From NCBI GenBank assembly GCA_936440205.1, contig OW387147.1:25135629-25199628 (forward strand): a stretch of 64,000 bases of DNA, in the 5' to 3' direction. Below the pieces are notes generated by a model. That model was given only the letters and a program-made list of their open reading frames with translations, made no database searches and had not been told where the DNA came from. Below are positions 26,165-39,432 of the stretch, piece by piece (position 1 is the stretch's first letter; every line of letters begins with the position of its first letter). The translations under genes and the position numbers were made by a program. The stretch comes from Lepidonotus clava. Its lineage: Eukaryota > Annelida > Polychaeta > Phyllodocida > Polynoidae.

Positions 26165-28320
26165 GTGCCACCTGGTTTGAAAATTTTAGAAGCTTAAAAT
26201 GGTAGTTATGTATTAGATATTGTTTATTTTAAAAGGAATGCAAGCTTTACCACACATATTTTGACTTAAAATGGGATATTTAGAGATTGAAAGGGAATTT
26301 GGTTACATAGGAATATACAAGAATTATCTAATTAGTCTTTTTCTAAGGTTTGTAGCTCTTGAACAACAACTGTGAACCACACTTTCTTTTGGCTGAAATA
26401 GGTTGGTACAGGTCCATAGATGATATTAAACCATGTTTGATTATTATGCTGGTTAACTTTTTCAGAGGGTCAGGGACTATTGTTTTCCCATAGAAACCTA
26501 TAGTGAAACCTAAGTTTTGCACATATGCACACCCATATGTCTTGAAAATGATATTAAAAGTGTAGAAGCTAGATAGAATCCAACTCCGGTTGTTGTTGAC
26601 TTGTGTTTATTATAGTAGACATAGATTATGGCGAATCTTGAAAATGAATATGGTGACATATGCTTTTGTCATGATTTTCTATCCCTATAGTATTGGTCTA
26701 ACTCACAAATCATGTCAACGCTATGTGCTGGTTCATTCACAAACCTCGAGACAGTCCTTGATCCCTTTAGTGAGGTCTGTACCAAACCACCAAACTAAAC
26801 AGAACTTCACTGTGGCATTCCTTTAATGTGAGGTTAATAATATTCTGCAGTCATTTGAAAATGTAACATCACAGTGTCTGGTCACAGATCGATATTTTGG
26901 AGCCATCAAAGCCATGTTGCTTCAACGCCACAAAATGTTTGTAACGAGATCTGTAAAATGACATCACTATAGCGATATAATAATGGGGCGTGATTGGAGC
27001 CATGTAGTAGCGGCAATCGTAGGCCCTAAACTAATGAGTGTTTTCGCCATTTATTTTATTTGTAAATATTTTCAGCAATCAAAAATGATTAGCTTCCTCG
27101 CCCCTGTCTCAGAAATATAGCACCAAACAAAGTTTACAATATTTCATGAGCTGTCAAACCACGTATACCAACCGTAGCTGTCGGAAACAACGACCCACGA
27201 TATCATATTTCACTGTACACCCTCACCCCTTCCATATATTATTACCCAGTCCATCCCCATGTTGGATTCTATTTCCACCATCCTACTACCTTCTGTCAGT
27301 TTCCACAACCACCACCCCACCAACCCCTGACAGCCTACACCCCCTGCCAACTCACTCCCACCCCTACTTGATGACATACAAATCCTGACACATGAGACGA
27401 CACAAGACCTTTCACAAAGGTCATGATGTGAAAGCACAACATTTTTTTTACCTCGCCCACCCCCCTTGACGTCCCCACCCCGCCCTCACCCAAAACATAC
27501 TCTAGCCCTGTGTGTGTCTGTATGGGAGTACCTCAGTGGGTGTGCATACAAGTACACAAAACATAATTTGCGGAAAAAAGAAGCCACCACCTGCAAATAG
27601 GAACGCATAGGGTATGATAGACTATGTGCACTTTCTACAAGGTGATGGTACATCCATGTTATCTAAAAGAAATATTTTCAATTATTTTCGAGATAAGGGT
27701 TTACTTAGATAATCATCGACGAGTTTGTTTAATCTACTGTTCCAGCTCTGGCCCTAACGCATTCAACTCCATGAATGTGGATATGTAGAGACTATATAAA
27801 CACAAATACAAAATCGTGAAGTGGGGTCAAATCTTTCTCTAGAGGTTATAGAAAACTATTTGATTACAATTGTGCCCCTGTGCTGTGGAGAAAACACCGA
27901 TTAAGTAAAAGAAAAATATACAAAAGACTCATATCAAGTAATTTTTGTATATAATATTTCCTTATAGAAAACGGCTTAAACATAATATGATAGACAATCA
28001 TAATTTAATTATGATTAAACAAATAATATTCACAATTTACTAGCGCAACCAAGTGTTTAGTGCTTGCACATAGCATAGTATTGCGCCAAGAAGGTTCAAG
28101 TGCAGTGTCCTCCTGGCTTATTAACCACCAACCAGAGTGGAAGAAAGCGTCTTTTGGGTCGAAAAAGCGCCGATAATTCTGACTCAGCACCCCTTGGTAT
28201 CGGCAAACTGAACCTATCGCGTGCACTAAGACATTAGAAAGGACTGAAAAAGACAAGGTTTTTATAGTAGTATACGGGCGGAGTTTCTCATGAATAGAAA
28301 CCTTTGTGTTAGCTTACTGT
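26165..28320. other. No gene recognised
   Basis: Unique sequence. A pyrimidine-rich block (27220-27480) gives Pro/Ser/Thr-rich frames that reflect composition only. A minus-strand frame at 28005-28256 follows a TATAAAAA string (about 28266 on the minus strand), but it has no recognisable domain. Confidence 0.4.
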
Positions 28321-28326
28321 TCTTAC

Positions 28327-28390
28327 CTGCGGTACTGTCATAGTAATAAAAGCTGGTATTATACGTATGTTCTTAATGCCGGTCTGTTTC
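28327..28390 (-). CDS. Weak candidate coding exon
   Basis: On the minus strand, 64 nt end at a strong donor (CCGCAG then GTAAGAAC). With one leading base the frame is open and contains KNIRIIPAFITMTVPQ. The acceptor (CACATTGTACAACTTAG) is mediocre. The start phase fits the end of the exon at 45700-45767, but a stretch this short is often open by chance. Confidence 0.15.
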
Positions 28391-28394
28391 CTAA

Positions 28395-29435
28395 GTTGTA
28401 CAATGTGGTTAACGTATCTCAACTAAATTCATAAACTGAAAAGAAATATTGTGTTTCTATATTAGTATACTTAAATTCAACGTAAACGACATTACCCCTG
28501 AATGATGCAAATGTTAACAAGTGCATTATATGAGTCAATTTCGTTCAATATTTTTACAAATCCGTGATTATATGTGAAGTTTCCTTTTAATTGGAGGTTT
28601 ATCCGAGTCATCTAGTTATGTAGCCCCTCAGTAACCACGGCGGTCGCCATGATACCAAAGGTTCTGCCCCTTCGTGGATGGAACCAGTTTCCCATTCGAA
28701 TGACCATTTACTTTGAGCTCACATTCTTTATGTAAACATTCGGAATCAGTTCATTGTTGAATGTCATAATTCGAGGATATATATTAAATCAATGGAGTCT
28801 ACGTTGTATAGATATATCGATGTTGAACGTTTAAGACCGGTACTTAGGTGTGCGGGATAAGCTTAAGGTTGTGCCCTTCCATATTGGACTGTGATAGAAA
28901 GGATAGTAATACAACATGAAACTCGATATGCCATACCATATTTATTCATATAATGTGTTTCATTTGTTTGCTGTATATGATTAATCAGCGTTATAGGCCG
29001 ATAGCCAACAGGGGGAAATCTTGATGATGAGATGTTGGAAATAATATTACAAAAAAACTACATTGAAGTATTTGGAGGATGTCATAAATGATACTGTATG
29101 TATGCTGGTCGAATATGATTTACTTTTTTATTATTACCAGTATTACCTGTCCCTGTAGTACGTACGTGCATTGTAAACATATACCGAGAGACAGTTATGT
29201 ACCTGCTACAGACAGCACATATTTCCTTACAGACTCCCGTATAACACAATGCATGTATTCATGCTATTCCATAGCAACACTGTCGGTTTATTTTGCTTTG
29301 GCTAATATATCTCTCAGACTTTTTGCATGGGTATTATCTAGTGCGTTGTCTGATCAGTCCCGACTGGGGAGTCAAAGGCTGATCTCATCTGTAGGACTAA
29401 CCCCTGCCCCCTGACCCTGGAGTCACATCCCGTCT
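28395..29435. other. No gene recognised
   Basis: AT-rich unique sequence. The 108-codon plus frame (29088-29414) has no splice signals or domain that I can support. Confidence 0.45.
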
Positions 29436-29529
29436 TCCTCATCCTGGACCCCACGCAAACCTACCGTCCCACCCCACGCAATAGACCATTTTCAGGCCTC
29501 TGCCACTTTCTCTGACAGGTATGCAAGCG

Positions 29530-29910
29530 TCTGATTGTGGTTTTGTAGACAAAGTATTTGCCTCTGGATATTCCCATTCCAGAGACGAACAGAACCCTGC
29601 CAAAAAAGTCGGGAGTACAATTTTCTTTGCAAAGGGTATTGGCAGTGGCACAACCTATGGCTCTAACAGGAGCCATATTTGAATTTGAGATCGATTCAAA
29701 AGTTTAACCTGCTAATGATAAGTTACTTTGCCTAGAAATCGCTCATAAACTGGTGCCCCGCTGTTATTTTTTTTAAACTTAAACCTTGGTTGGTATATTT
29801 TGTGCCACTGCTTTTGCCCCGTGGTGCCCCACCTCCTTGTTCTAACTACTACATGATTCTAACGGCGCTGCAGGCAAGCCCCGTACGGAGGAGGGGCTTG
29901 CGGCGCAGGT
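29530..29910. repeat. Fragments of a dispersed repeat shared with 52020-52095
   Basis: GTAGACAAAGTATTTGCCTC and the following GGATATTCC (about 29548) match GTAGACAAAGTACTTGTCCC and GAATATTCC at about 52030. GAGGAGGGGCTTGCGGCGCA (about 29888) matches GAGGAGAGGGGCTTGTGGCA just after the second site. At 29875-29900 the sequence also folds: GCAAGCCCC pairs with GGGGCTTGC. Both loci look like decayed copies of one family of unknown class, with about 300 extra bases between the blocks here. Confidence 0.5.
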
Positions 29911-30339
29911 TAACTAGTGGTTTTGGTGTGCACAGTACAATGACCTAGAGGTGCGGTCTAAAGATTGTTCTATGCAGGAGGTGTTCATGATACCATCCAA
30001 CATATATATTAAAAACATTAATGCATCATGTACGTTATCTGCAATTGATGAGAGGGCTAAAGGCAAGTGTTAGAACACTCGGATCACGACTGAGCACACA
30101 GGTAATCAATCAGAGAATGGAGTCCCTGATACAACGCACAAGCATATATAGGCTAGTTGAAATTGATAGCATCCTGAAAAGGGTCTATTAATTCCTACAA
30201 CCTTCACGTGCCTGCCTATTATTTCCATATGATCTCTACAAAAATCCACATCCTCCCTACCCAACAGGCCGCTCCCTACACCCCTACCTCTCCCACCCTG
30301 ACCCCTAGCCAGCCTCGTTCTGATCACTGACCCCTGGGT

Positions 30340-30520
30340 CTGTGGGTCACGTGATCCTGGCGTGACCACGTGATCGCCCCCTTCAAACCCCCACCTAGCG
30401 GTGGCTCGGTATAACGTCGGCCGCGCCACCAAGCGGGGGCTGAGGGAGGTAGGCGATCGGATGTCACACATGGCTGGTTCCGACACGCAAGAGCGCGCCC
30501 GCCCGAGGACAAAGACAGGA
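30340..30520. promoter_or_regulatory. CpG-rich island with two CACGTG sites
   Basis: GTCACGTGATC (TCACGTGA at 30347-30354) and CCACGTGATC (CACGTG at 30367-30372) precede a CpG-rich stretch with GGCCGCGCC and GCGATCGG. It looks like a promoter or enhancer core. The open frames overlapping it on both strands are composition effects. Orientation cannot be decided. Confidence 0.4.
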
Positions 30521-30524
30521 GCTC

Positions 30525-32105
30525 TTAATCACACACACGAGGGGCCTTTAAACAGGGGGCCCGCACGCCACCCACCACTCATAACTCCTCACCGTCCTCC
30601 TGTCCTAACCTCATCCAAATTAATTAAATACAACCCCCTCGGGAATCCCCAAACTCATAAAACCACCAAAATAGTAATAAAATCACACCCAAACGATGAT
30701 TTGAATTTTAGTCAACATCCGGGTAATTTTGGATTATTTTCCAAACGAGGCTGTGTGTGACGTCATTGGTGGCGCCCTCTCGTGGAAGGGTTTGTGGAGA
30801 TGGCTTAGCTTCCGGCGGATCAGGTGTACTAATGCATGCTGGGAGGGCTGGTCTGATGGGCGGGTTTAGACCAGTGGTTCGGCATGGCTGGCTTTTTACC
30901 CATTAGAGGGCTATGATGTGTGTTTTATTGTCATGTTTTTTTTCCTGCCCTTGTTCCTCTTACTATGCCATTGATGTGCCATGAGCGTTGTTGGCAGGGA
31001 TATTATGTACAGTTTGTTATCGGTAGACAAAGCGGCTCTTATAACATCGAAAGTCATATCTGCTGGCTGTATTTATCATTTTTTGTATGCGTTAACGTCT
31101 ACCTTGGATTCTAAATAATTGGTAAAACTTATAATGACAATCACATATTGATATTGATAATGATCTATTGATAACTGCAAACCGAATCATGCTATTGAAA
31201 GGATTATAATTTATTTAGTCTATAGAGACCCCATATTTTATCAGTGCAACCTACAATAGGCTATTTCAGATGTCATTTTCTCTGTTTGTCACACGTCATA
31301 ATTATATTCTATTGTGTTTACGATAAGACATGTAGCTCCTTACTTATTGATTCTTTCTTTTATAAACTCCTCTGATTGCAGCTCCTTGATTCGTAATTTT
31401 GCCTACGATGCTACCAGGAGTATCATAAATAATTCACCGGCACCATTAAGGAAATGGTCTGTTTATTATGCGCAAACTATTTTCTTCCGTTCTTTCAACA
31501 TTGCTTTGAGTCTAGTCTCTGATGTTTTGTCCCAAGAGGAATTCAGCGGAATGCGCCAGTCTGGTGCCAGGAAACAAACAACCTCTCACTGAATGCTTCA
31601 AATAGAGGCACTTGCTTTGTGGACACAAATTGCTAACATGCTGTGCATTGGGACATGTAGGAGCAACAACACAATCCAGGGTGGGATAGGACACATGTAA
31701 AGTGGCAATAAAATTCAGAAACAAAAGACTCTAACTCGATTTTTAGCAGGGCAACCATGTGTTACGCGGGCGAGCCTACAATCACGGACGTGATTATTTT
31801 GTAGCTGTGGATTTTGCCCTTAGGCACCCCAGCCTACATTACTGAAACACGCTATAGCCACGCCTCGCTAAGCCTATGAATAGCCTTAAAGCACTAATGT
31901 TTCGTGCTGTCAAATTTAACTTAAAAAGGCCAGGATAGCACCTATATTTTGTCATTTTAGAGGCTGATTAGCAGATCTAGGCGGATTGCCGTATACTCTA
32001 GTGGCGATTAATTATGTTTGTAATCAGGATAGTAGTGAAATATGGCGAGTTTTAAGAGCAGCGAATTTTAAGCCGGCCAGAAAATGTGTGCTTTATGTTA
32101 TGTCC
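30525..32105. other. No gene recognised; one CRE next to GGTGGCGCCCTCT
   Basis: Unique sequence. At 30758 TGACGTCATTGGTGGCGCCC joins a CRE to a string resembling the MITE at 46586-46802, but no partner end is found here. Otherwise AT-rich with no coding signal. Confidence 0.4.
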
Positions 32106-32109
32106 CTAG

Positions 32110-32480
32110 GCCTAGAACTAGCGGCCCTCCCACCAGGCAATCAATTCGAGAGCACGGCTTCCATAACAGGTAAATAGTCAGGAATTAAAAATGTGGATTG
32201 GGTTTGAAATTCAATTAAAACGCGGCTGCAAGTCGATTTGGCCGCTGTTTGGAAAAGCGTGATTGGCATAGGGAGCTCTACCCTGCTCCCTGGCGGCCAC
32301 CAGGCTCACTACCCCGGCCCCGATTATGAATAAGTAATCTGCTCTGATTACCATCTGTTGGCCGAAGCCCAGATGTGCGCGCGCACCCGGTAACGAGCAT
32401 AATCAAGTTGTTCTCCAGACCCAGAGAGAGGATGTTGGGGGGATGATTTTGCGGTCGTGTAAAGAAAAGAGGAATAAAAT
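32110..32480. promoter_or_regulatory. GC-richer island, conserved-element-like; possible small plus-strand exon
   Basis: A stretch of complex, non-repetitive sequence holds homeobox-type TAAT/ATTA cores, an inverted CAGATGG/CATCTGTTGG pair and GCGCGCGC. Its first 60 nt (32110-32169) lie between an acceptor-like TTATGTTATGTCCCTAG and a donor-like GTAAAT, and two frames stay open, so a small exon cannot be excluded. I lean to a regulatory element because no frame is favoured. Confidence 0.3.
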
Positions 32481-33599
32481 TGGGTAATTCATGTGTAAAA
32501 AGAGAAGAATTGGAAAACCGGCAGCGGTGCCGCCGTTTGGGCTTCGGAGATAGATCACGACTTGTTATTTGATCTTGGGTGCATCAAGTAGGGCACTATC
32601 TTCTCCTGCTCTAGACAATTTACTTGAATACTCCGGTTTGGCAGGTAATCTTATTGACGATAGTGACGCTCAAATTGCATGTTGGGGTATCTTGTGGCTG
32701 CACGCATCTTGTCCCTGGGTGCTTCTTATCTAGACCGTTTCTTGGAAACTTCCCAGAAAGCGTCTTTACCACAATGACTGTAAAAACAAAGGAGACGTTT
32801 AATTAATGCAGTTATAACTTCCCTTAACTTTTATCATGAAATTCATATTGAATAAATGACTTTCGTGAATCATGAATTATCTGTTGCGAAAGTGCGTTTG
32901 TGATTTGCCGTCGATATTTTTACGCCTGTTGTAATACTTATCTTATGGGCATGCATATGCGATAACACGGAACATAACGAATTGCAATATTATTTTGGTA
33001 AAATATTTCTTTTCAAATATCTACCGGTATGCAAAATTATCGATGTACATGTTCATTGGCGGCAGCCACTCATATATATTTACTTTTTCGCAACAATTTT
33101 TTTGGTCGCCAAATTGTTGCTATGGTGACATGATGGCAAAACCCATAGCGATATCACAGGTTACCAAAATTGATGTATGGATTATGGAATACTGCCTTTA
33201 TTCATATTTATCCCTGGAATTATAATTAAATTGGATACCATATGAAACATTGGAAATAACTGTACATGCAACTTGATATTTCAGTACAGTATAAATCATA
33301 AAGGGCTACCTCAAGAGAACAATATGATTAATATTGTCCAATGTAGTTGGTATCTTATCGTTTTGTAAGACCTAAAGCATCTACATGTAATAGAAGACCA
33401 ATAGACCTAGTAATGTATTAGTTATAAGGGCAGGTATTAGTCATATTATTATTTCGTGATTATCAGCGTCCCTGAATGTACCTCAAAGTCCTCAGTATTT
33501 GTTTTCCCCATATAATAATGGTCATGTGACTAAATCGTGGATTCACTTTTTGAACCAAAGAAACCAGACCCAGTATGTAGGTTAGGGCTGACGTTCTTA

Positions 33600-33905
33600 T
33601 ATCCTCCTTATGATGAGAATGAGTCCTCAGGCCTTGTTACATAACCACAGACAGTTGACGTCCATAACTCCTTCCGTCCACAGAACACTTGTTATGCATC
33701 AACTGCCTCCGCCGGTTTCCGCGCTTGACAAGGTTTTCAGATTTACAAGGCCTAATTACCGTGAAATCCAATCAACTTCAACAATGATTTTGAATTTTAA
33801 TGAAACCCCGACAAAGTCCTGGCCACCCTCATACGGGTCCCTGGACGCCGCCATCTTGTCAAAACAGCACCGCCGCGCGGCGTTCGTCGGAACTAATGCC
33901 ATTTA
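33600..33905. promoter_or_regulatory. Candidate regulatory island with YY1-type motif
   Basis: GCCGCCATCTTG at about 33847-33858 is the reverse complement of the YY1 promoter motif CAAGATGGCGGC, next to CGCCGCGCGGCG. YY1 sites of this form usually lie just downstream of a start site, which would point to minus-strand transcription. A 98-codon plus frame covers the same stretch, but its codons look random. Confidence 0.35.
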
Positions 33906-34382
33906 GCCCTCCTGAGTCCCACTGGGGAAACTCTATACATTCAATCGCTGGTTCATCTACACTTGATCGACCTGGGTAAAAAGGAAAACAGGGGGCTTTT
34001 CTTGTGTGGCTGCCTGCTGAGGCCTTGTCATGTTTAATTATGTAGTAAAGGGGCCAGAGACCCTTAATTACATGGACTTGTGTGGGAATCCCGATAAAGC
34101 TCCCATGATCCGAGCCCGAGCTGGAGAGGCGACTCTTGAGGGAGGATCCCCTTCACAGACCCGCCCTTTGAATCGGGATTGGATTATCACACGGCGTGCT
34201 TGGAGGCAGTGGAGTGGGCACTGGAGGAGGGGAGGGTGGGTGGGAGGGAGGGAGGGAGGGTGGTAGGAGTAGGGAGGGGGTTAGTGTAGGGGCAGCCGAT
34301 CAGGGATTGGGATCAGGAGAGGGGAAACATTGAAGAGGTCTGACCATTTTATATGGCGATACATCCTAGGTTTTATTTGTCC

Positions 34383-34716
34383 CTGGGGTGCCAACCAAAT
34401 AAAATCCACGATAACTCACCCCCACGATGCAATAAAATACCCACGATCACGAAAACTGTGATCGTGGGTTCACGATTTTTTTTTATATTTTTTTCAACTT
34501 TTTTTTGGTTCCAGTGTCCTCCATAAACACATTAAAATGTGTTTTATGTTAATTCAGATATACTGTGAATGATTTTATGATGAATTTTCACATAATTTTC
34601 ATCTTCAAAATGTATCGTGGATTTTTTTCTGGATAGGATTTCCGTATCTTGGGCCATAAAATACCTCCCACGATAAATTTTGCTGTATCGTGAATGTTTT
34701 TTGGTTGGCACCCCTG
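34383..34716. mobile_element. MITE with ends GGGGTGCCAACCAAA
   Basis: The ends read CTGGGGTGCCAACCAAA on the left and, reverse-complemented, CAGGGGTGCCAACCAAA on the right. CAGGGGTGCC-type tips are typical of hAT-like elements. Inside are several CACGAT/ATCGTG repeats and a strong hairpin (CCCACGATCACG with CGTGATCGTGGG at about 34441-34470). The 334-bp length allows no protein. No clear 8-bp target duplication was found. Confidence 0.75.
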
Positions 34717-34719
34717 GTG

Positions 34720-37415
34720 TACACAGACATATTAATCTCTTATAAAAGGTTTTTGGATTATTAAAACATCATACTGTTCTAATGATCACGTAGGAGACAG
34801 GAAGCTTATGTAAAGTACCTGCTTACTTAACTACTTATGTGTCTTGGGTCTGCGTGTTGGATACCATTTCCTGTTTTCCGTCAGTGATTTACGCAACAGG
34901 TGCAAGGTGCTAGTAGTATAAGGAAATGGGAATTTATCGCCTGTTTAGTACCATAACTTACTCTATAGATTGAGTTCTTGTGACAGTCATTGCTTGTTTT
35001 ATTAATCAAAGACGCGTTTGTTTAATCCATTTTTCACAGTGACGTAATTGAATGTATGGGAAAATATCTTGTATGCTATTGTAATATGTACAACATTCTG
35101 GTGTCCGTGTGCAAATGAGAATAACCATTATGACCCATGCGGCGAATAGCCATCCATTTTTTCATGGTCTAGAAGCGGTGGACAGGTGTTATTCAACAAG
35201 CAACGCAGCGCCTCCAAATGACAAATATCCGCCTCTAAATCAAGCCTTATTGACTCCATCACAAAGTCTCCAATCTTAGTCTACTCCCAGATTCATGAAG
35301 AGGACCCATATTCAATAAGGACCATTTACGTCCCCATGCTTGTGGTGTTCGGTCCCTCCAGCACACGATTGAACTAACAATTAGCGTAAGCAACCATGAC
35401 GTGCTCTATTTTAACAATAAGGAGTGTTAGCACCATCAATACATCTGAAAAATGTTAACATAAAACAACTTCCAAGTCATAACAATAAGACTAACTGCGC
35501 CCGACTCCTGTAATCAAATCCTACACTTATTGTTGACATACCTGAAATAGTGTATTTCTATGGTAAAACAGAGATACGTTAGGTTTACGTTACATTTACG
35601 TTAATATGTCCGAGTTGCTTAAAGTCTATATTTCCCGGCACATACATTCTGACCCCTCCTCACCCTATCAGACCTGACTTAGGTAGTTCTCCGAGGTGGA
35701 GGCTTTAAGTCAAATCGATCTTTAGCAGGGAGTCAGGTTGACCGTCTTAAAGCCGCAGGTGGGAATGTCTCCTGTAGGTTCCAACTTAAAGTTCTCAACC
35801 TACAGATTGACCAAAGCAATCTGAACCGTTTAATGTATCTTTGTAAAGCCTAGTAAATGTGTGCCTGCCACAAAAGAGAAAATAATGCAATTTAGAAAAA
35901 ATGATACTGTTGTGTGTTTCCTGTTCGCATTATTCTTTCGGAAAAGATCATGACTGTTTATTAGGCTAAATAATTTTAAATAAATAATACGGAAAGAAAT
36001 GTATAAAAAGGACTCCTAAAGGGTAAAATTTCAACATGTGCAGAAAAGTGCAGTCAAAAACAAATTTGAGGAAATGTCAAAGGAACATAGCCTTCTCATT
36101 GCTCTGGATATTGATATAGCTTCCTTATTACGACGTTCGTTCTGTTTTCTTGATTACTTCTTTTCTTTTCATAGCTAAAAGCTATTGGATTTATATGACA
36201 AATTGCATCTCCCTTATTGTTTACAAAGGTTGGAATGAGTTACATGAATCAGGAACCAGTGTCAGTGACACACAAAACTCTATGAGCTGATGATCTCCGG
36301 AGAAAAAACACATTTCCTAAAAAGGCAGGATGCACAAGCCAGACTTGGAATAATTATTTATGCTCGTCCCGCTAAACAAGAAACCAATTTAGAATCAGGG
36401 GAAAAACAAAGCTTCTGTTGATTAGGATGGCTACCTCCCTGTGCACAGTTGAGCCTCACATAGACCAACTCGTCAGACAGTCTCCCCTTTAGCTCCACAT
36501 CTGAGTCGCTCATGTTCTGCTCATTGTAAACAGAGCAGCTCGCTAAGCCTGTATCACTGATGGTGGCAGAGCGGCAATCCTATTATGACTTAAGAAGTCA
36601 AGAAGTCTCGGATTAATTGAGATTCTGCCTTCTCTGCCATTTGTTTAATCACATCTGGGAAGTAAATGTAATATTCCTTATCTCCACAATTCCGACTTGT
36701 TATGATGAGACGGAGTTTGTGTGGGGAGCTACTCGGGAGTTGCTCACGTTTGAAAGATACTCATATTTATGCCTGTTTCAGATCAAATTAATATCTATTT
36801 TTACGCTGAAAAGGATAGAACCTGGCAATGTTCGCAACGCATAGTTTTCTCCGAAACAAGTTAATCACAAACTTAATTGTCTTTGAGGAATGCACGTATA
36901 TTTATTCTTTTCGAGAGAGAACTAGATGTTATACACATCTGTTAATGCACAATGTGGTGTCGAAGCGCATAAATGCAAATTTGCTCGCTCCTTTGATAAG
37001 CAAATATGACTAAAAACTGTCTATTGTACACCTTACAAGTATTAATCGTTTGAACTTTTCTGTTATATATTTGAAACTGTAGGCCTAGTATACTGATCTT
37101 GTCAAATCTCATATCTCATTTGATTTGAATAAATCTAGATTCTAGTATCTTGATGCGTGTACAATAATTGCCTTGATCAAATTAAACAGCATAATCGTTG
37201 ACTTGAAGTTAATATTTTGTTGGTGAAGTGACAGATTGACTCAAGTATGAACAGAACTGCTTGGGTGCAACTTTAGACATTATTTCTTTCCGTGCTCACG
37301 TTGTTTCGAAGGATGAACCCTTTCCCTATCAATGTCTGCACCTACGTATCTTTCTTTGGTAAAGAAGTCACCTACATACATCTTTACCGAGACCCCATTC
37401 ACGCTGTAAATTAAT
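34720..37415. other. No gene recognised
   Basis: Unique AT-rich sequence. On the minus strand near 35540 ACACTATTTCAG runs directly into GTATGT, resembling a fused acceptor/donor. No exon was recognised. Confidence 0.45.
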
Positions 37416-37421
37416 ATCATG

Positions 37422-37438
37422 TCCCCCCCCCCCCCCCA
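37422..37438 (+). repeat. Poly(C) tract
   Basis: An uninterrupted run of about 16-17 C, prone to length error in sequencing. Confidence 0.9.
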
Positions 37439-38039
37439 AGTCCATACTTTATGACCCCTTCCCTTTCATTACCTGACCTACACGACCCGGATGTCCACAG
37501 GACGCTGGTCATCACGACATTCCCGACCGGTTTTCGGCAGCATCACGTGACACCATTCACGACATTGTTCGCACTCTCCACCCACATCCTTATGTAGTTT
37601 GATACTATTCCATGGGAGAGTGTGAACTTGTATTGACCCTGCACGATCTGCGTGGAGAGTGTAGTATATCGACATAAGGTCCAAATGTGATTGGATATTG
37701 GACAGGTAGGATATTGCCCCATACCTGACGGAAAGGCAGGTATGCGTGGCTCAAGATGGGCAGTTTTGTTAATTAATTTCTGAGAGTGAGTGCGCAAAAA
37801 AAATTGTTACAGAGAAACTGACAGGCTTCTAATCCAGAAAGCGTGGGTGGACCTATTTTCCCTTATATAAAAAGTACATTACCACTACTTCGAGAATAAT
37901 TGCTATTTATATGTTGCCATGGTAACCGTATGACGAGAAGGGTAGGGTGTGTTACGTTGACGTTGTCCTCAAATGACGTTGTTTGCAGGACACTGTTGGC
38001 GTTGGCGGCAGGGGCAAACTTGAGGGAGTGTGTGAAATT

Positions 38040-38440
38040 AAATTGAAATGTGATTAATGACTGAAGAAATTGACATTCACGTTGATCAGCTCTGTCATTT
38101 CTCCTACCCACCACCCACTCCCCCACCCACTCACAAACCAACCCCCTCCCACCACCCACTCCCTTCCCCCAATACCTTATTGCCTCCTGGCATGGGCGGG
38201 TGGCGCCGCTCTTCAAGCCTGGATTGATCATTTCTTTTTTTTCATTTTATCATCCCTCTTTTTATTGCAATTTATGATCCATCTCGCGCCTGCGGTATTA
38301 TCACCTGGCTTCACAGTTTTCATCCGGCTTGAATTAGCGGCCTCGGCGTTTCTTCAGCATGGGTGCGGTTTAATCCGTGCTTTTTTCTGTCATTTTGACG
38401 GAGCGGGGGACTTGGGGGAGGGTGTGGTTAGTTTGTTATA
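38040..38440. promoter_or_regulatory. Conserved-element-like block
   Basis: Complex non-repetitive sequence with TTTATTGC, TTATGATC and GAATTAGCGGC strings (caudal-/Hox- and homeobox-like cores) interspersed with pyrimidine tracts, plus a GGCGCC core at about 38200. It has the look of a developmental enhancer rather than coding sequence: the 123-codon plus frame is Pro/Leu-rich from pyrimidine bias. Conservation cannot be tested from one sequence. Confidence 0.25.
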
Positions 38441-39432
38441 GTTATGATTGACAATGAGTAAAGCAGACTAGCCCCCTGAGGAACACAAGGAGGAAGAAAA
38501 CAGTGTTTAAGACGTGCTTAATCACTACATAGTTTCATTTACTGGCTTTTAGGACATAAACAAGTAGTGCGCGGAAGGATGCCTCGGTGCGCGGGCACAA
38601 GACCGCGCCACACCCAATGAGCGACCAGAAAAAAAGTAGTACCGTCACAAGAACTTTAATCAGCTTACCGCGAATGGGGCGAATTAAGGGGAGACAAAAA
38701 GCAAGATTTCATGAATTTTAATTTCATTATCACGATTAATTAGTAAAATTTGCCCTGAGAACAAAGATTTTGTTCGGGTTTCCCTACTCGGCCAGGTGCC
38801 CGGGGTCTGCTTAGGATTTTGGCGCCAATTTTTCATGTGTCGTCTGCTTAGTGCACATCGTTCTAAGGACATCCAGGCCAATCGAGGGGAGGTCTTGAGA
38901 ATGTAAAAATTAAAAATAAAATTGATGGGTTGGGCACTCCATACAACTGTGCTTAACAATAGCTTAAAAGTAGAAATAGTATGTTGTATACAAGAAATAT
39001 GATCATGAATGCTAGCATTAATTTCAGCAGGGCCAAAAAGAGTAACAATGTTTCAATATACCATTCTAGTCCAGTCAGAAAAACTCTGCACCTAATATTC
39101 TTCACTTAGGCTCTACTCTCTAATCTATTTGTCATAACGATCAGAAATTGACAGTTGTCGTTCCTGACCTGCACGTGCCCCCTCGCACTTTTGTTTCCAA
39201 TATTAAATTTGATAATTATGTTATGAAAGAATCAAATTTTATTACAGGAATAAAATGTTTAAACCCATGACAAGATGGTCTATTGCGAAGAATTGATTCT
39301 AGTTATCACTTGATCGTACTAATAAATTGTCCTTTAAGAATGAATCCCGTGGATGGACAATATGATGATCCATAAAACCTGCAGAAGGTCCTTTCACAGG
39401 TTCGAAACGTGTCCCTAGTCACAGAACACTTA

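Noticed and set aside
28005-28256. 83-codon minus frame downstream of a TATAAAAA string
   Set aside because: Spacing from TATA to a plausible start is short, there is no domain or signal peptide, and chance frames of this size are common here.
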